A stretch of 6,650 nt of DNA from Pseudarthrobacter sp. (GTDB lineage Bacteria > Actinomycetota > Actinomycetes > Actinomycetales > Micrococcaceae). The notes under the pieces are model-generated. The model saw nothing but the letters and a program-made list of their open reading frames with translations. It searched no databases and was not told the DNA's origin. This document shows positions 1 through 5,550 of the stretch, piece by piece. Location: positions 1 to 6,650 of the forward strand of contig JABFWC010000278.1 in assembly GCA_013362385.1 (NCBI GenBank). Reading direction: 5' to 3'. The position numbers and the translations under genes are program-made. The number at the start of each line of letters is the position of its first letter. The stretch's first letter is position 1.

Positions 1-444
1 GTAATACTCCGCCCTGCCGCTTCCCGCCGTGCCGTAGGTACGGGCGCCCGGGGCAACCGCCGCCGCCAGCGGACTGACCACCGAAAGCCAGACGGGATGC
101 ACTGCAAGCCTGCGGGGCACGATCCGCAGGCCATTACCCAGCAACGTCCGTGCCCCGGTGACGGCCCGGACCACCAGGGGCCCGGCGTCGACCGCCAACC
201 TCCGGTCCGCGAGCCTGGTGCGCACGTCCACCACCTGGACCTCGTCAAAGCTGTACGTGGCGGAAATGAAGCCGGCCACGTCGCGGGTTGGTGCCAGCAG
301 CAACCGGTGACCGGTGGGCAGCTGCAGCATGACGTCGGTGAACCGCCCAAAGGGGGAGTGCTGCCATACGCCGACCACCGCGCGCAGGCCCGATGCTGTG
401 CCGATGCCGGCGATGTGCCCGTCGAAAATCCAGCGCCTGCCCAC
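1..444 (-). CDS. Conserved-looking protein of unknown function, C-terminus beyond the window
   Basis: The minus strand is open from the window edge to an in-frame TAA at 501-499. This frame has strong G/C third positions and protein-like composition, unlike the frames opposite it. The 148 visible residues (counted from GTG at 444) start VGRRWIFDGHIAGIGTASGL, then have a segment HSPFGRF (29-35), a hydrophobic LLLAP stretch (48-52), SATYSFDE (61-68) and, near the edge, RTYGTAGSGRAEYY (135-148). I see no signal peptide and no clear membrane segment. It resembles, from memory, uncharacterised actinobacterial proteins of about 200 residues; I cannot name a domain. The start is doubtful: GTG 444 is the first usable start in this frame but has no Shine-Dalgarno sequence, while ATG 467-465, preceded by AGCAGG, is one frame off. 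In-frame codons before GTG 444 read DAFSYSGF, which looks like genuine N-terminal protein. A one-base loss near the start, real or from sequencing, would explain this. It is transcribed away from guaB3. Confidence 0.68.
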   Translation of the reverse strand, partial: MGRRWIFDGHIAGIGTASGLRAVVGVWQHSPFGRFTDVMLQLPTGHRLLLAPTRDVAGFISATYSFDEVQVVDVRTRLADRRLAVDAGPLVVRAVTGARTLLGNGLRIVPRRLAVHPVWLSVVSPLAAAVAPGARTYGTAGSGRAEYY

Positions 445-481
445 GAAGCCACTGTAGCTAAAGGCATCGCACCTGCTGGGA

Positions 482-488
482 TAACCTA
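482..488. promoter_or_regulatory. Symmetric -10 element, probable bidirectional promoter
   Basis: TAACCTA reads TAACCT (482-487) on the plus strand and TAGGTT (488-483) on the minus strand, so both strands carry a TAnnnT -10 hexamer. With the usual spacing, transcription would start near 494 on plus, which is exactly the guaB3 GTG, and near 476 on minus, about 10 bases before ATG 467. I see no good -35 element on either side. The placement between two divergent genes separated by under 60 bases supports a promoter here, but it is a prediction from sequence only. Confidence 0.5.
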
Positions 489-493
489 GAGCA

Positions 494-1630
494 GTGACTT
501 ATGAGATCGAGATCGGCCGTGGCAAGCGTGGGCGTCGTGCCTACTCCCTGGATGACATTGCAATCGTCCCCAACCGTCGCACCCGCGACCCCAAGGACGT
601 CTCCGTCTCCTGGCAGATCGACGCCTACCAGTTCAGCATGCCCGTGATCGCCGCCCCGATGGACTCGGCCATGTCCCCGCAGACGGCCATCGCGCTGGGC
701 CGGCTGGGCGGCCTGGGCGTGCTCGACCTCGAAGGCCTGTGGACCCGCTACGAGGACCCCCAGCCGGTCCTGGATGAGATCGCAGCCCTGCAGGACGAGG
801 TCAACAGCCCCGCCGTCACCGGCCGGATGCAGGAACTGTACAAGGCACCCATCCAGCCGGACCTCATCACGTCCCGCCTGGCCGAGATCCGCGAGGCCGG
901 CGTCACCGTGGCCGGTTCCCTCACCCCGCAGCGCACCCAGGAACACTACAAGACGGTCCTGGCCGCCGGCGTCGACATCTTCGTCATCCGGGGGACCACA
1001 GTGTCCGCCGAACATGTTTCCAAGAACCACGAACCGCTGAACCTCAAGCAGTTCATCTACGAACTTGACGTCCCCGTCATCGTGGGCGGCGCGGCGGGCT
1101 ACACCCCGGCCCTGCACCTGATGCGCACCGGCGCGGCCGGCGTCCTGGTGGGCTTTGGCGGCGGCGCCACCACCACCACGCGCCGCGCCCTGGGCATCCA
1201 CTCACCCATGGCATCGGCCATTTCCGATGTCGCGGCCGCCCGCCGGGACTACATGGACGAGTCCGGCGGACGCTACGTCCACGTCATTGCCGACGGCGGC
1301 ATGGGCACCTCCGGTGACATCGTCAAGGCCATCGCCATGGGCGCCGACGCCGTCATGCTGGGCAGCGCCCTGGCCCGGGCAGAGGAAGCGCCGGGCAAGG
1401 GATGGCACTGGGGCCAGGAAGCGCACCACACCGAACTGCCGCGCGGTGACCGCGCCAACGTCGGCACCGTCGGCCCGCTGGAGGAGGTCCTCTTCGGACC
1501 CGGCCACCACACCAACGGCACCTCCAACCTCATCGGTGCGCTGCGCCGCTCCATGGCCACCACCGGCTATTCGGACCTGAAGGAATTCCAGCGGGTCGAC
1601 GTCGTCGTATCCCCATACGAAGGAAACTGA
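494..1630 (+). CDS. guaB3: GuaB3, IMP dehydrogenase-family protein without CBS domains
   Basis: This 378-residue cytoplasmic protein is a TIM-barrel member of the IMP dehydrogenase/GMP reductase family. Barrel landmarks are VIAAPMDSAMSP (51-62), the glycine loop GFGGGATTTTR (220-230), and the phosphate-binding ADGGMGTSGD (266-275) followed by GADAVMLGSALARA (283-296). It is about 110 residues shorter than canonical GuaB because the paired CBS regulatory domains are absent; no insert occurs between about 90 and 130. In IMP dehydrogenase the loop reads G-x-G-S-x-C-T-T-R; here Thr227 sits where the catalytic Cys belongs. That is typical of actinobacterial GuaB3 and makes classic thioimidate chemistry unlikely. 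The cyanobacterial relative is reported to be an IMP dehydrogenase; the actinobacterial role is unsettled. GTG 494 is chosen because it begins the conserved N-terminus (MTYEIEIGRGKRGRR), lacks a Shine-Dalgarno sequence and coincides with the predicted transcription start. The family is certain, the reaction is not. Confidence 0.93.
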   Translation: MTYEIEIGRGKRGRRAYSLDDIAIVPNRRTRDPKDVSVSWQIDAYQFSMPVIAAPMDSAMSPQTAIALGRLGGLGVLDLEGLWTRYEDPQPVLDEIAALQDEVNSPAVTGRMQELYKAPIQPDLITSRLAEIREAGVTVAGSLTPQRTQEHYKTVLAAGVDIFVIRGTTVSAEHVSKNHEPLNLKQFIYELDVPVIVGGAAGYTPALHLMRTGAAGVLVGFGGGATTTTRRALGIHSPMASAISDVAAARRDYMDESGGRYVHVIADGGMGTSGDIVKAIAMGADAVMLGSALARAEEAPGKGWHWGQEAHHTELPRGDRANVGTVGPLEEVLFGPGHHTNGTSNLIGALRRSMATTGYSDLKEFQRVDVVVSPYEGN

Positions 1631-1633
1631 TCG

Positions 1634-1671
1634 TTGCGCAGGCCGGGAGGTCCTCCTGCCTGCCTGCGCAA
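1634..1671 (+). terminator. Hairpin terminator candidate after guaB3
   Basis: TTGCGCAGGC (1634-1643) and GCCTGCGCAA (1662-1671) form a perfect 10-bp stem enclosing 18 bases. It lies three bases after the guaB3 stop codon. No T-run follows, so it is not a textbook intrinsic terminator, but U-less hairpins are common ends in actinobacteria. It could also act by slowing polymerase or by stabilising the guaB3 mRNA end. Confidence 0.6.
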
Positions 1672-1688
1672 AGCCCGCCGCGAGCAAG

Positions 1689-1713
1689 TAGGGTGTGTTT
1701 ACTGACGGCACAC
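1689..1713 (+). promoter_or_regulatory. Probable glpD promoter with small inverted repeat
   Basis: TAGGGT (1689-1694) fits a TAnnnT -10 element and would start transcription near 1701, leaving a leader of about 32 bases that contains the ribosome binding site. No recognisable -35 is present; its position would overlap the preceding hairpin. GTGTG (1693-1697) and CACAC (1709-1713) form a 5-bp inverted repeat with an 11-base gap straddling the predicted start, where a repressor could bind. The repeat is short enough to be chance. Confidence 0.4.
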
Positions 1714-1721
1714 GAGGCACT

Positions 1722-1726
1722 GGAGG
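1722..1726 (+). promoter_or_regulatory. glpD ribosome binding site
   Basis: GGAGG ends six bases before ATG 1733. It is a near-perfect Shine-Dalgarno match and fixes the glpD start. Confidence 0.8.
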
Positions 1727-1732
1727 CGTTCG

Positions 1733-3472
1733 ATGACGGGTGTTCCTGCAAACGGCGGGGTCCTCGGCCCCCAAGCCAGGGAAGCGGCCATCCGGCGCCT
1801 TCGCGCCACCACCGATCCCGGCCAGGAGCTCGACATCCTGATTGTGGGCGGCGGCATCGTCGGTGCCGGCGCAGCCCTCGATGCCGTGACCCGTGGACTG
1901 AACGTGGGCATCGTCGAAATGAGCGACTGGGCCGCCGGGACGTCCTCACGGTCCTCCAAACTCATCCACGGCGGCCTCCGCTACCTGGAGATGCTGGACT
2001 TCGCGCTGGTCAAGGAGGCGCTGCAGGAGCGGGGCCTGCTGCTCTCGGAGATCGCCCCGCACCTGGCCCGCCCCGTCCCGTTCCTCTACCCGCTCACCAA
2101 GCCGTTCATCGAACGGCCCTACGTGGGAGCCGGCATCGCCCTGTATGACGCAATGTCCGTCTCCGCCGGCCACAGCCGGGGAGTGCCGTTCCACAAGCAC
2201 CTCAGCAGGCGCGGCACCCTCCGTGCCGCCCCCAGCCTGAAGAACGACGCCTTCGTGGGGTCCATCCGCTATTACGACGGGCAGGTGGATGACGCCAAAT
2301 ACGTGGCCAACCTGGTCCGTACCGCCGCCTACTACGGCGCCCATGCCGTGAACCAGATGGCCGTGGTGGACTTCCTCCGTGAGGGCGAGCGCGTGGTGGG
2401 CGCCAAAGTGGAAAACCGCGAGGACGGCACCAGGTTCAACGTCCGGGCCAAACAGGTCATCAACGCCACCGGCGTCTGGACCGACGAGACCCAAGCCATG
2501 GTGACGGACCGGGGACAGTTGAAGGTCCGGGCCTCCAAAGGCATCCACCTCGTGGTCCCGCGTGACCGGTTCCAGTCCACCGTGGGGCTGATCCTGCGCA
2601 CCGAAAAGTCCGTCCTGTTCGTCATCCCGTGGGGCAGGCACTGGATCATCGGCACCACCGACACCGACTGGCACCTGGACAAGGCCCACCCCGCCGCCTC
2701 CAGCAAGGACATCGACTACATCCTCGAACACGTCAACCGCGTCCTGAAGCGCCCGCTGACCAGGGAGGACGTCGAAGGGGTCTACGCCGGGCTGCGGCCC
2801 CTGCTCGCCGGCGAAAACGACTCCACCGCCAAGCTCTCCCGCGAACACGTGGTGGCCCACCCCGTTCCCGGACTGGTGGTGGTGGCCGGCGGAAAATGGA
2901 CCACCTACCGTGTCATGGCCAAGGACGCCGTCGACGAGGCCACCCGCACCATGGACGAACGCGTCCCGCCCAGCTGCACCGAAACCATCCCGCTGCTCGG
3001 TGCCAGTGGCTTCCGCGCAGCCTGGAACCGGCGGAACCGGACGGCGGATGAAGCCGGGGTCCACGTGGCGCGGATCGAGCACCTGCTCAACCGCTACGGG
3101 TCCATGACCCCCGAAGTCCTGGCGATCATCAAGGAAAACCGCGAACTGGCCGAGCCCATCCCCGGTGCCGACGACTACCTGCAGGCCGAGGCCGTCTACG
3201 CGGCCACGCACGAGGGCGCACGCCACGTCCAGGACGTGCTGACCCGGCGAACCCGGATTTCCATCGAGGCCTGGGACCGTGGCGTGTCCGCCGCTCCCGT
3301 AGTCGCTAAACTTATGGGTGACGTACTTGGCTGGAGTGACGCGCAGCGTGAAAACGAAGTCCGTCACTACATTGCCCGGGTGGAGGCCGAACGCCTCAGC
3401 CAGCAACAGCCGGACGACGAATCCGCAGACGCCGCCCGCCTGGGCGTGGAAGACATCGTGCCCTTGCGCTGA
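1733..3472 (+). CDS. glpD: Glycerol-3-phosphate dehydrogenase (FAD-dependent, respiratory)
   Basis: The enzyme oxidises sn-glycerol 3-phosphate to dihydroxyacetone phosphate at the cytoplasmic face of the membrane and passes electrons to quinone. The 579-residue length is normal for the GlpD/GlpA family. The dinucleotide-binding segment DILIVGGGIVGAGAALDA (34-51) opens the FAD domain, followed by the family signature SSRSSKLIHGGLRYLE (71-86). Further landmarks are the DGQVDDAKYV segment (182-191), INATGVW (243-249), RASKGIHLVVP (266-276) and GTTDTDW (307-313) in the substrate domain, then AGGKWTTYR (385-393). The C-terminal DAO_C-type domain, roughly 430-545, includes EAVYAATHEGARHVQDVLTRR (486-506). 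The last 25 residues are acidic and poorly conserved-looking. All key motifs are intact and I see no frameshift. ATG 1733 is supported by the strong GGAGG. The EIIA gene follows after 40 bases, so the two are probably co-transcribed; glpF and glpK are not in view. Confidence 0.97.
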   Translation: MTGVPANGGVLGPQAREAAIRRLRATTDPGQELDILIVGGGIVGAGAALDAVTRGLNVGIVEMSDWAAGTSSRSSKLIHGGLRYLEMLDFALVKEALQERGLLLSEIAPHLARPVPFLYPLTKPFIERPYVGAGIALYDAMSVSAGHSRGVPFHKHLSRRGTLRAAPSLKNDAFVGSIRYYDGQVDDAKYVANLVRTAAYYGAHAVNQMAVVDFLREGERVVGAKVENREDGTRFNVRAKQVINATGVWTDETQAMVTDRGQLKVRASKGIHLVVPRDRFQSTVGLILRTEKSVLFVIPWGRHWIIGTTDTDWHLDKAHPAASSKDIDYILEHVNRVLKRPLTREDVEGVYAGLRPLLAGENDSTAKLSREHVVAHPVPGLVVVAGGKWTTYRVMAKDAVDEATRTMDERVPPSCTETIPLLGASGFRAAWNRRNRTADEAGVHVARIEHLLNRYGSMTPEVLAIIKENRELAEPIPGADDYLQAEAVYAATHEGARHVQDVLTRRTRISIEAWDRGVSAAPVVAKLMGDVLGWSDAQRENEVRHYIARVEAERLSQQQPDDESADAARLGVEDIVPLR

Positions 3473-3500
3473 GGGGCCGTTGGTCCCGTACTGCTGACTG

Positions 3501-3506
3501 AAGGGA
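3501..3506 (+). promoter_or_regulatory. Ribosome binding site that fixes a TTG start
   Basis: AAGGGA ends six bases before TTG 3513 and decides in favour of this rare start for the EIIA gene, giving the N-terminus MAEPLDPYDADLTTPEM. Confidence 0.65.
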
Positions 3507-3512
3507 TACGCC

Positions 3513-4001
3513 TTGGCGGAACCGCTTGACCCGTACGATGCCGACCTCACCACCCCGGAGATGGTGATCCTTGAGCTGGAGGCAAAGGACAAGACCGACG
3601 CCACCGTCCAGCTCGCCCGCCGGCTGCACGCAGCCGGACGTATTTCCGACCTCGACGGCTTCCTCCGACACGTCAACGCCCGCGAGCACCAACTGGCCAC
3701 CGGCCTTCCCGGCGGCGTCGGCCTGCCGCATGCGCGCAGCGAGTTCGTGTCCCGCACGTCCATCGCCGTGGGGATCACCAAGTACGGCCACGCCCTGGAC
3801 TTCGGGGCGGCCGATGGTCCCGCTACCGTGGTCCTGCTGATCGCCACCCCGGCGAGCTCGTTCTCGGACCACCTCGAGGTGCTGGCCACCCTGGCGCGGT
3901 CGCTGTCCAAGGAATCCTTCCGCGAGTCCTTGCGCCGGGCCTACGATGCCGAAGTGATCGCCGAACTGATCAATTCCAGCCTGGTCTTCTTCGACCACTA
4001 G
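3513..4001 (+). CDS. Stand-alone PTS EIIA protein, fructose/PtsN type
   Basis: The 162 residues form a single PTS EIIA type-2 domain (fructose, mannitol and PtsN group). Such domains accept phosphate from HPr on a histidine and pass it to an EIIB domain, or act only as regulators. The phosphorylation site is His73 in GLPGGVGLPHAR (64-75), matching the family pattern G-[IV]-[AG]-[IL]-P-H. A second conserved His120 lies in SSFSDHLEVLATLARSL (115-131), as in the family. No EIIB or EIIC domain is fused to it and none follows, so a regulatory role like PtsN is possible. A partner encoded elsewhere, such as a fructose permease, is equally possible. The TTG start is chosen for its AAGGGA and for the distance to glpD (40 bases). 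The gap has no hairpin or convincing promoter, so expression with glpD is likely. Confidence 0.9.
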   Translation: MAEPLDPYDADLTTPEMVILELEAKDKTDATVQLARRLHAAGRISDLDGFLRHVNAREHQLATGLPGGVGLPHARSEFVSRTSIAVGITKYGHALDFGAADGPATVVLLIATPASSFSDHLEVLATLARSLSKESFRESLRRAYDAEVIAELINSSLVFFDH

Positions 4002-4010
4002 GCCCGCCTC

Positions 4011-4057
4011 CCGGGAGATCCGTTGTCCGGCCTCGGACCCCCGGCGTTTAGTTGTTC
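4011..4057 (+). terminator. Hairpin with T-rich tail, probable glpD-EIIA terminator
   Basis: An outer stem CCGGG (4011-4015) with CCCGG (4040-4044) encloses a second stem GTCCG (4025-4029) with CGGAC (4034-4038) and a four-base loop. A T-rich stretch, GTTTAGTTGTTC (4046-4057), follows, as expected for an intrinsic terminator. The structure is interrupted by unpaired bases, so strength is uncertain. Confidence 0.45.
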
Positions 4058-4061
4058 TACA

Positions 4062-4075
4062 GAAGTACGAAGTAC
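4062..4075 (+). repeat. Tandem direct repeat GAAGTAC x2 at the SURF1 promoter
   Basis: Two perfect adjacent copies of GAAGTAC occupy 4062-4068 and 4069-4075. The second runs into the predicted -10 hexamer. The repeat could be a binding site for a regulator or a chance duplication. Confidence 0.6.
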
Positions 4076-4078
4076 GGT
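4073..4078 (+). promoter_or_regulatory. -10 element for a leaderless SURF1 transcript
   Basis: TACGGT fits TAnnnT and places the transcription start at 4085, the first base of the GTG start codon. No Shine-Dalgarno sequence precedes that codon, which agrees with leaderless translation. Weak -35 candidates lie in the T-rich stretch near 4048-4057. Confidence 0.5.
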
Positions 4079-4084
4079 TAAGAC

Positions 4085-4954
4085 GTGTGGAAAACAGCCC
4101 TTAAGCCCCGATGGATCGCAGGCTTCATCTTCGCGGTCGCACTCTCCGGGGTCTTCGTGCTGCTGAGCCAGTGGCAGTTCGGGCGGTCCACCAGGGCCGA
4201 GGTTCCGGTGAACCCTGCAACCGAGCAGGTCCAGCCGCTCACCGCCACCCTGCAGCCGGGGGACTTCTTCCACGGCAGCGTCGCCGACCAGATGGTCAGT
4301 GCACGGGGAACCTACAGCCCGGACAAACAGGTCCTGGTCCCGGGCCGGCTCCACGACGGAAAGACCGGCTACTGGGTGGTGTCCGCCTTCGCCGTCAACG
4401 GGGCGCCAACTGTGACCGGAGCCGCGGCCTCCGCCCAGACATGGATTCCGGTGGCACGCGGGTGGGTGGCCGAACCCGGGGATGCGGCAGCCCCGCCGTC
4501 GGGCAGTGTTGAACTGACGGGCCGGCTGTTGCCGTCCGAAGCGCCGGTGGCAGGCAAGGCGCCCAGGCCGGGCGAGGCGTCCGCCGTGTCCGTGGCTGAG
4601 CTCATTAACTACTGGGAGGTCAGCAGCTACCCGGGATTCGTCTCCGCCACCGCTGAAGTAGTGGACGGCGCAGACGCCGGTGCGGCAGCCGTCCCCGGAA
4701 AGCTCCTGCCGCTGGACATCGGCCCCCAGCCGCCGGCGCAGCACATCAACTGGCTAAATGTCTTCTACTCGATTGAGTGGGTGGTCTTCGCCGGCTTTGC
4801 CCTCTTCATCTGGTGGCGGCTGGTCAAGGACGACTACCACCGGGACCTCGAAGAGGCCCTCGATGAAGCCGAAGCCTCCGCCACGCCCGAACAGCACGAA
4901 ACGCACCAGCCTGAACAGCAGCCTGGACAGCACCAACAGAAGGTACAGCCATGA
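4085..4954 (+). CDS. SURF1 family protein, cytochrome c oxidase assembly
   Basis: SURF1 proteins are membrane assembly factors for the heme-copper terminal oxidase, thought to help deliver heme a to subunit I. The 289 residues have the family layout: a short basic N-terminus, membrane segment 1 at about 11-29 ending in the typical LLSQWQFGRS (26-35), an extracytoplasmic domain, and membrane segment 2 at about 225-245 (FYSIEWVVFAGFALFIWW). SURF1-like signals in the domain are ARGTYSPDKQVLVPGR (73-88), the GYWVVSAF stretch (95-102) and VARGWV (123-128). After segment 2 a charged cytoplasmic tail (246-289) becomes Glu- and Gln-rich and includes an 8-residue repeat; this tail is an extra not needed for the fold. 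GTG 4085 is chosen because it precedes the basic and hydrophobic N-terminus and sits at the predicted transcription start. The stop overlaps the next start by ATGA, so the two proteins are probably made together. Confidence 0.9.
   Translation: MWKTALKPRWIAGFIFAVALSGVFVLLSQWQFGRSTRAEVPVNPATEQVQPLTATLQPGDFFHGSVADQMVSARGTYSPDKQVLVPGRLHDGKTGYWVVSAFAVNGAPTVTGAAASAQTWIPVARGWVAEPGDAAAPPSGSVELTGRLLPSEAPVAGKAPRPGEASAVSVAELINYWEVSSYPGFVSATAEVVDGADAGAAAVPGKLLPLDIGPQPPAQHINWLNVFYSIEWVVFAGFALFIWWRLVKDDYHRDLEEALDEAEASATPEQHETHQPEQQPGQHQQKVQP
4907..4930 (+). repeat. 12-bp tandem repeat in the SURF1 tail
   Basis: CAGCCTGAACAG (4907-4918) and CAGCCTGGACAG (4919-4930) differ at one base and encode QPEQ-QPGQ (residues 275-282). 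It is in frame, so copy-number change would alter only the length of the disordered tail. Confidence 0.75.
4938..4943 (+). promoter_or_regulatory. Ribosome binding site for the DUF3817 gene inside SURF1
   Basis: AGAAGG ends seven bases before ATG 4951 and lies within the last SURF1 codons, supporting translational coupling with the ATGA overlap. Confidence 0.7.
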
Positions 4955-5460
4955 TTGACCCGAAACCGGCCAACCCCTCTACGCAGGCCGCGGCCGGCAA
5001 GACAGCCGGCAAGAAGCGCCGCTTCGGCGGCACCGAGGCGCAGATCCGCTCGGCCCTGAAGTTTTACAAAGTCATGGCCTACCTCACCGGCACCATGCTG
5101 CTCCTGCTGTGCGCGGAGCTGGTGGCACGGTACGGCTTCGGGCAGTACCTGTTCGCCGGCGGCACCAACGCCATCAACGGCCAGCCTTTCGGCTTCGGCT
5201 TTGCCGACGCCGAACCGCCGGGGGTGCTGAACGGGGTCAACGTGTCCGTCACGGTCCTGATTGTCCACGGCTGGATGTACGTGGTGTACCTGATCTCCAA
5301 CTTCCGGCTGTGGTCGCTGATGCGGTGGCCGTTCCTGAAGCTGGTCCTGCTGGCGCTCGGCGGCGTCGTGCCGTTCCTGTCATTCATCGTCGAGAAGAAG
5401 TTCCATGCCGAGGCCGAGGCGGAACTGGCCGCGAACCCGCAGGCGCCGCAGCGCTACTGA
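4951..5460 (+). CDS. DUF3817 integral membrane protein
   Basis: This 169-residue protein matches the DUF3817 family of small actinobacterial membrane proteins; the function is unknown. The first 37 residues are Ala/Lys-rich and probably cytoplasmic, including a near repeat AGKTAGKK (15-22) encoded by two similar 12-base units (4993-5016). Predicted membrane segments are about 39-58 (YKVMAYLTGTMLLLLCAELV), about 97-116 and about 126-147. The second contains HGWMYVVYLI (106-115), and the third ends in VVPFLSFIVEKK (139-150). These are the features I associate with the family. The C-terminus is short and charged. The start is set by AGAAGG and the ATGA overlap with SURF1. The coupling suggests a job in the same membrane process, possibly oxidase assembly, but this is inference from position only. 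Confidence 0.88.
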   Translation: MIDPKPANPSTQAAAGKTAGKKRRFGGTEAQIRSALKFYKVMAYLTGTMLLLLCAELVARYGFGQYLFAGGTNAINGQPFGFGFADAEPPGVLNGVNVSVTVLIVHGWMYVVYLISNFRLWSLMRWPFLKLVLLALGGVVPFLSFIVEKKFHAEAEAELAANPQAPQRY

Positions 5461-5466
5461 ACCTTC

Positions 5467-5506
5467 GCGCCAAGGCGCACGGACGTTCCCTCCGTCACAG
5501 CGCGCC
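5467..5506 (+). terminator. Possible terminator after the SURF1-DUF3817 unit
   Basis: The 90-base gap before guaA contains GCGCC (5467-5471), GGCGC (5474-5478) and GCGCC (5502-5506), plus ACGGA (5479-5483) with TCCGT (5491-5495). GGCGC can pair either with the first GCGCC, as a small tight hairpin, or with the last one, enclosing the ACGGA/TCCGT stem. No T-run follows. It is a modest terminator candidate. Confidence 0.35.
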
Positions 5507-5520
5507 GTCCCAAGATGCGC

Positions 5521-5536
5521 CGGTGCAACGGTGCAA
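5521..5536 (+). repeat. Tandem direct repeat CGGTGCAA x2 upstream of guaA
   Basis: Two perfect adjacent 8-base copies cover 5521-5528 and 5529-5536. They end two bases before the predicted -10 element, in the spacer and -35 zone of the guaA promoter. This placement suits a regulator or an unusual -35 contact, but chance is not excluded. Confidence 0.65.
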
Positions 5537-5538
5537 AG

Positions 5539-5544
5539 TAGGCT
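5539..5544 (+). promoter_or_regulatory. -10 element for a leaderless guaA transcript
   Basis: TAGGCT fits TAnnnT and places the transcription start at 5551, the first base of GTG. No Shine-Dalgarno sequence lies between 5530 and 5550. There is no recognisable -35. Confidence 0.5.
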
Positions 5545-5550
5545 ATTACG

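Noticed and set aside
97..489. Plus-strand open frame of 130 codons at the left end
   Set aside because: It is antisense to the minus-strand gene, rich in His, Gln, Gly and Pro, has no ribosome binding site and no familiar motif.
458..1201. Minus-strand open frame of 247 codons opposite guaB3
   Set aside because: Low-complexity Gly/Asp/Val/His composition typical of antisense of a GC-rich gene, and it overlaps conserved guaB3 sequence.
3306..3314. TAAACT-like -10 sequence inside the end of glpD
   Set aside because: It lies within coding sequence about 200 bases before the EIIA gene, with no -35; glpD read-through explains EIIA expression more simply.
1946..3910. Very long minus-strand open frame (654 codons) opposite glpD and EIIA
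   Set aside because: It is complementary to two intact, well-recognised genes; high-GC codon bias on the plus strand commonly opens this antisense frame. The translated product has no recognisable domain.
4993..5016. Two similar 12-base units at the DUF3817 N-terminus as a mobile or regulatory repeat
   Set aside because: They differ at two bases and simply encode the Ala-Gly-Lys-rich tail; recorded with the gene instead.
5461..5550. Guanine riboswitch or purine leader before guaA
   Set aside because: The gap is 90 bases and the predicted transcript starts at the GTG, leaving no leader; no purine-aptamer core pattern was recognised.
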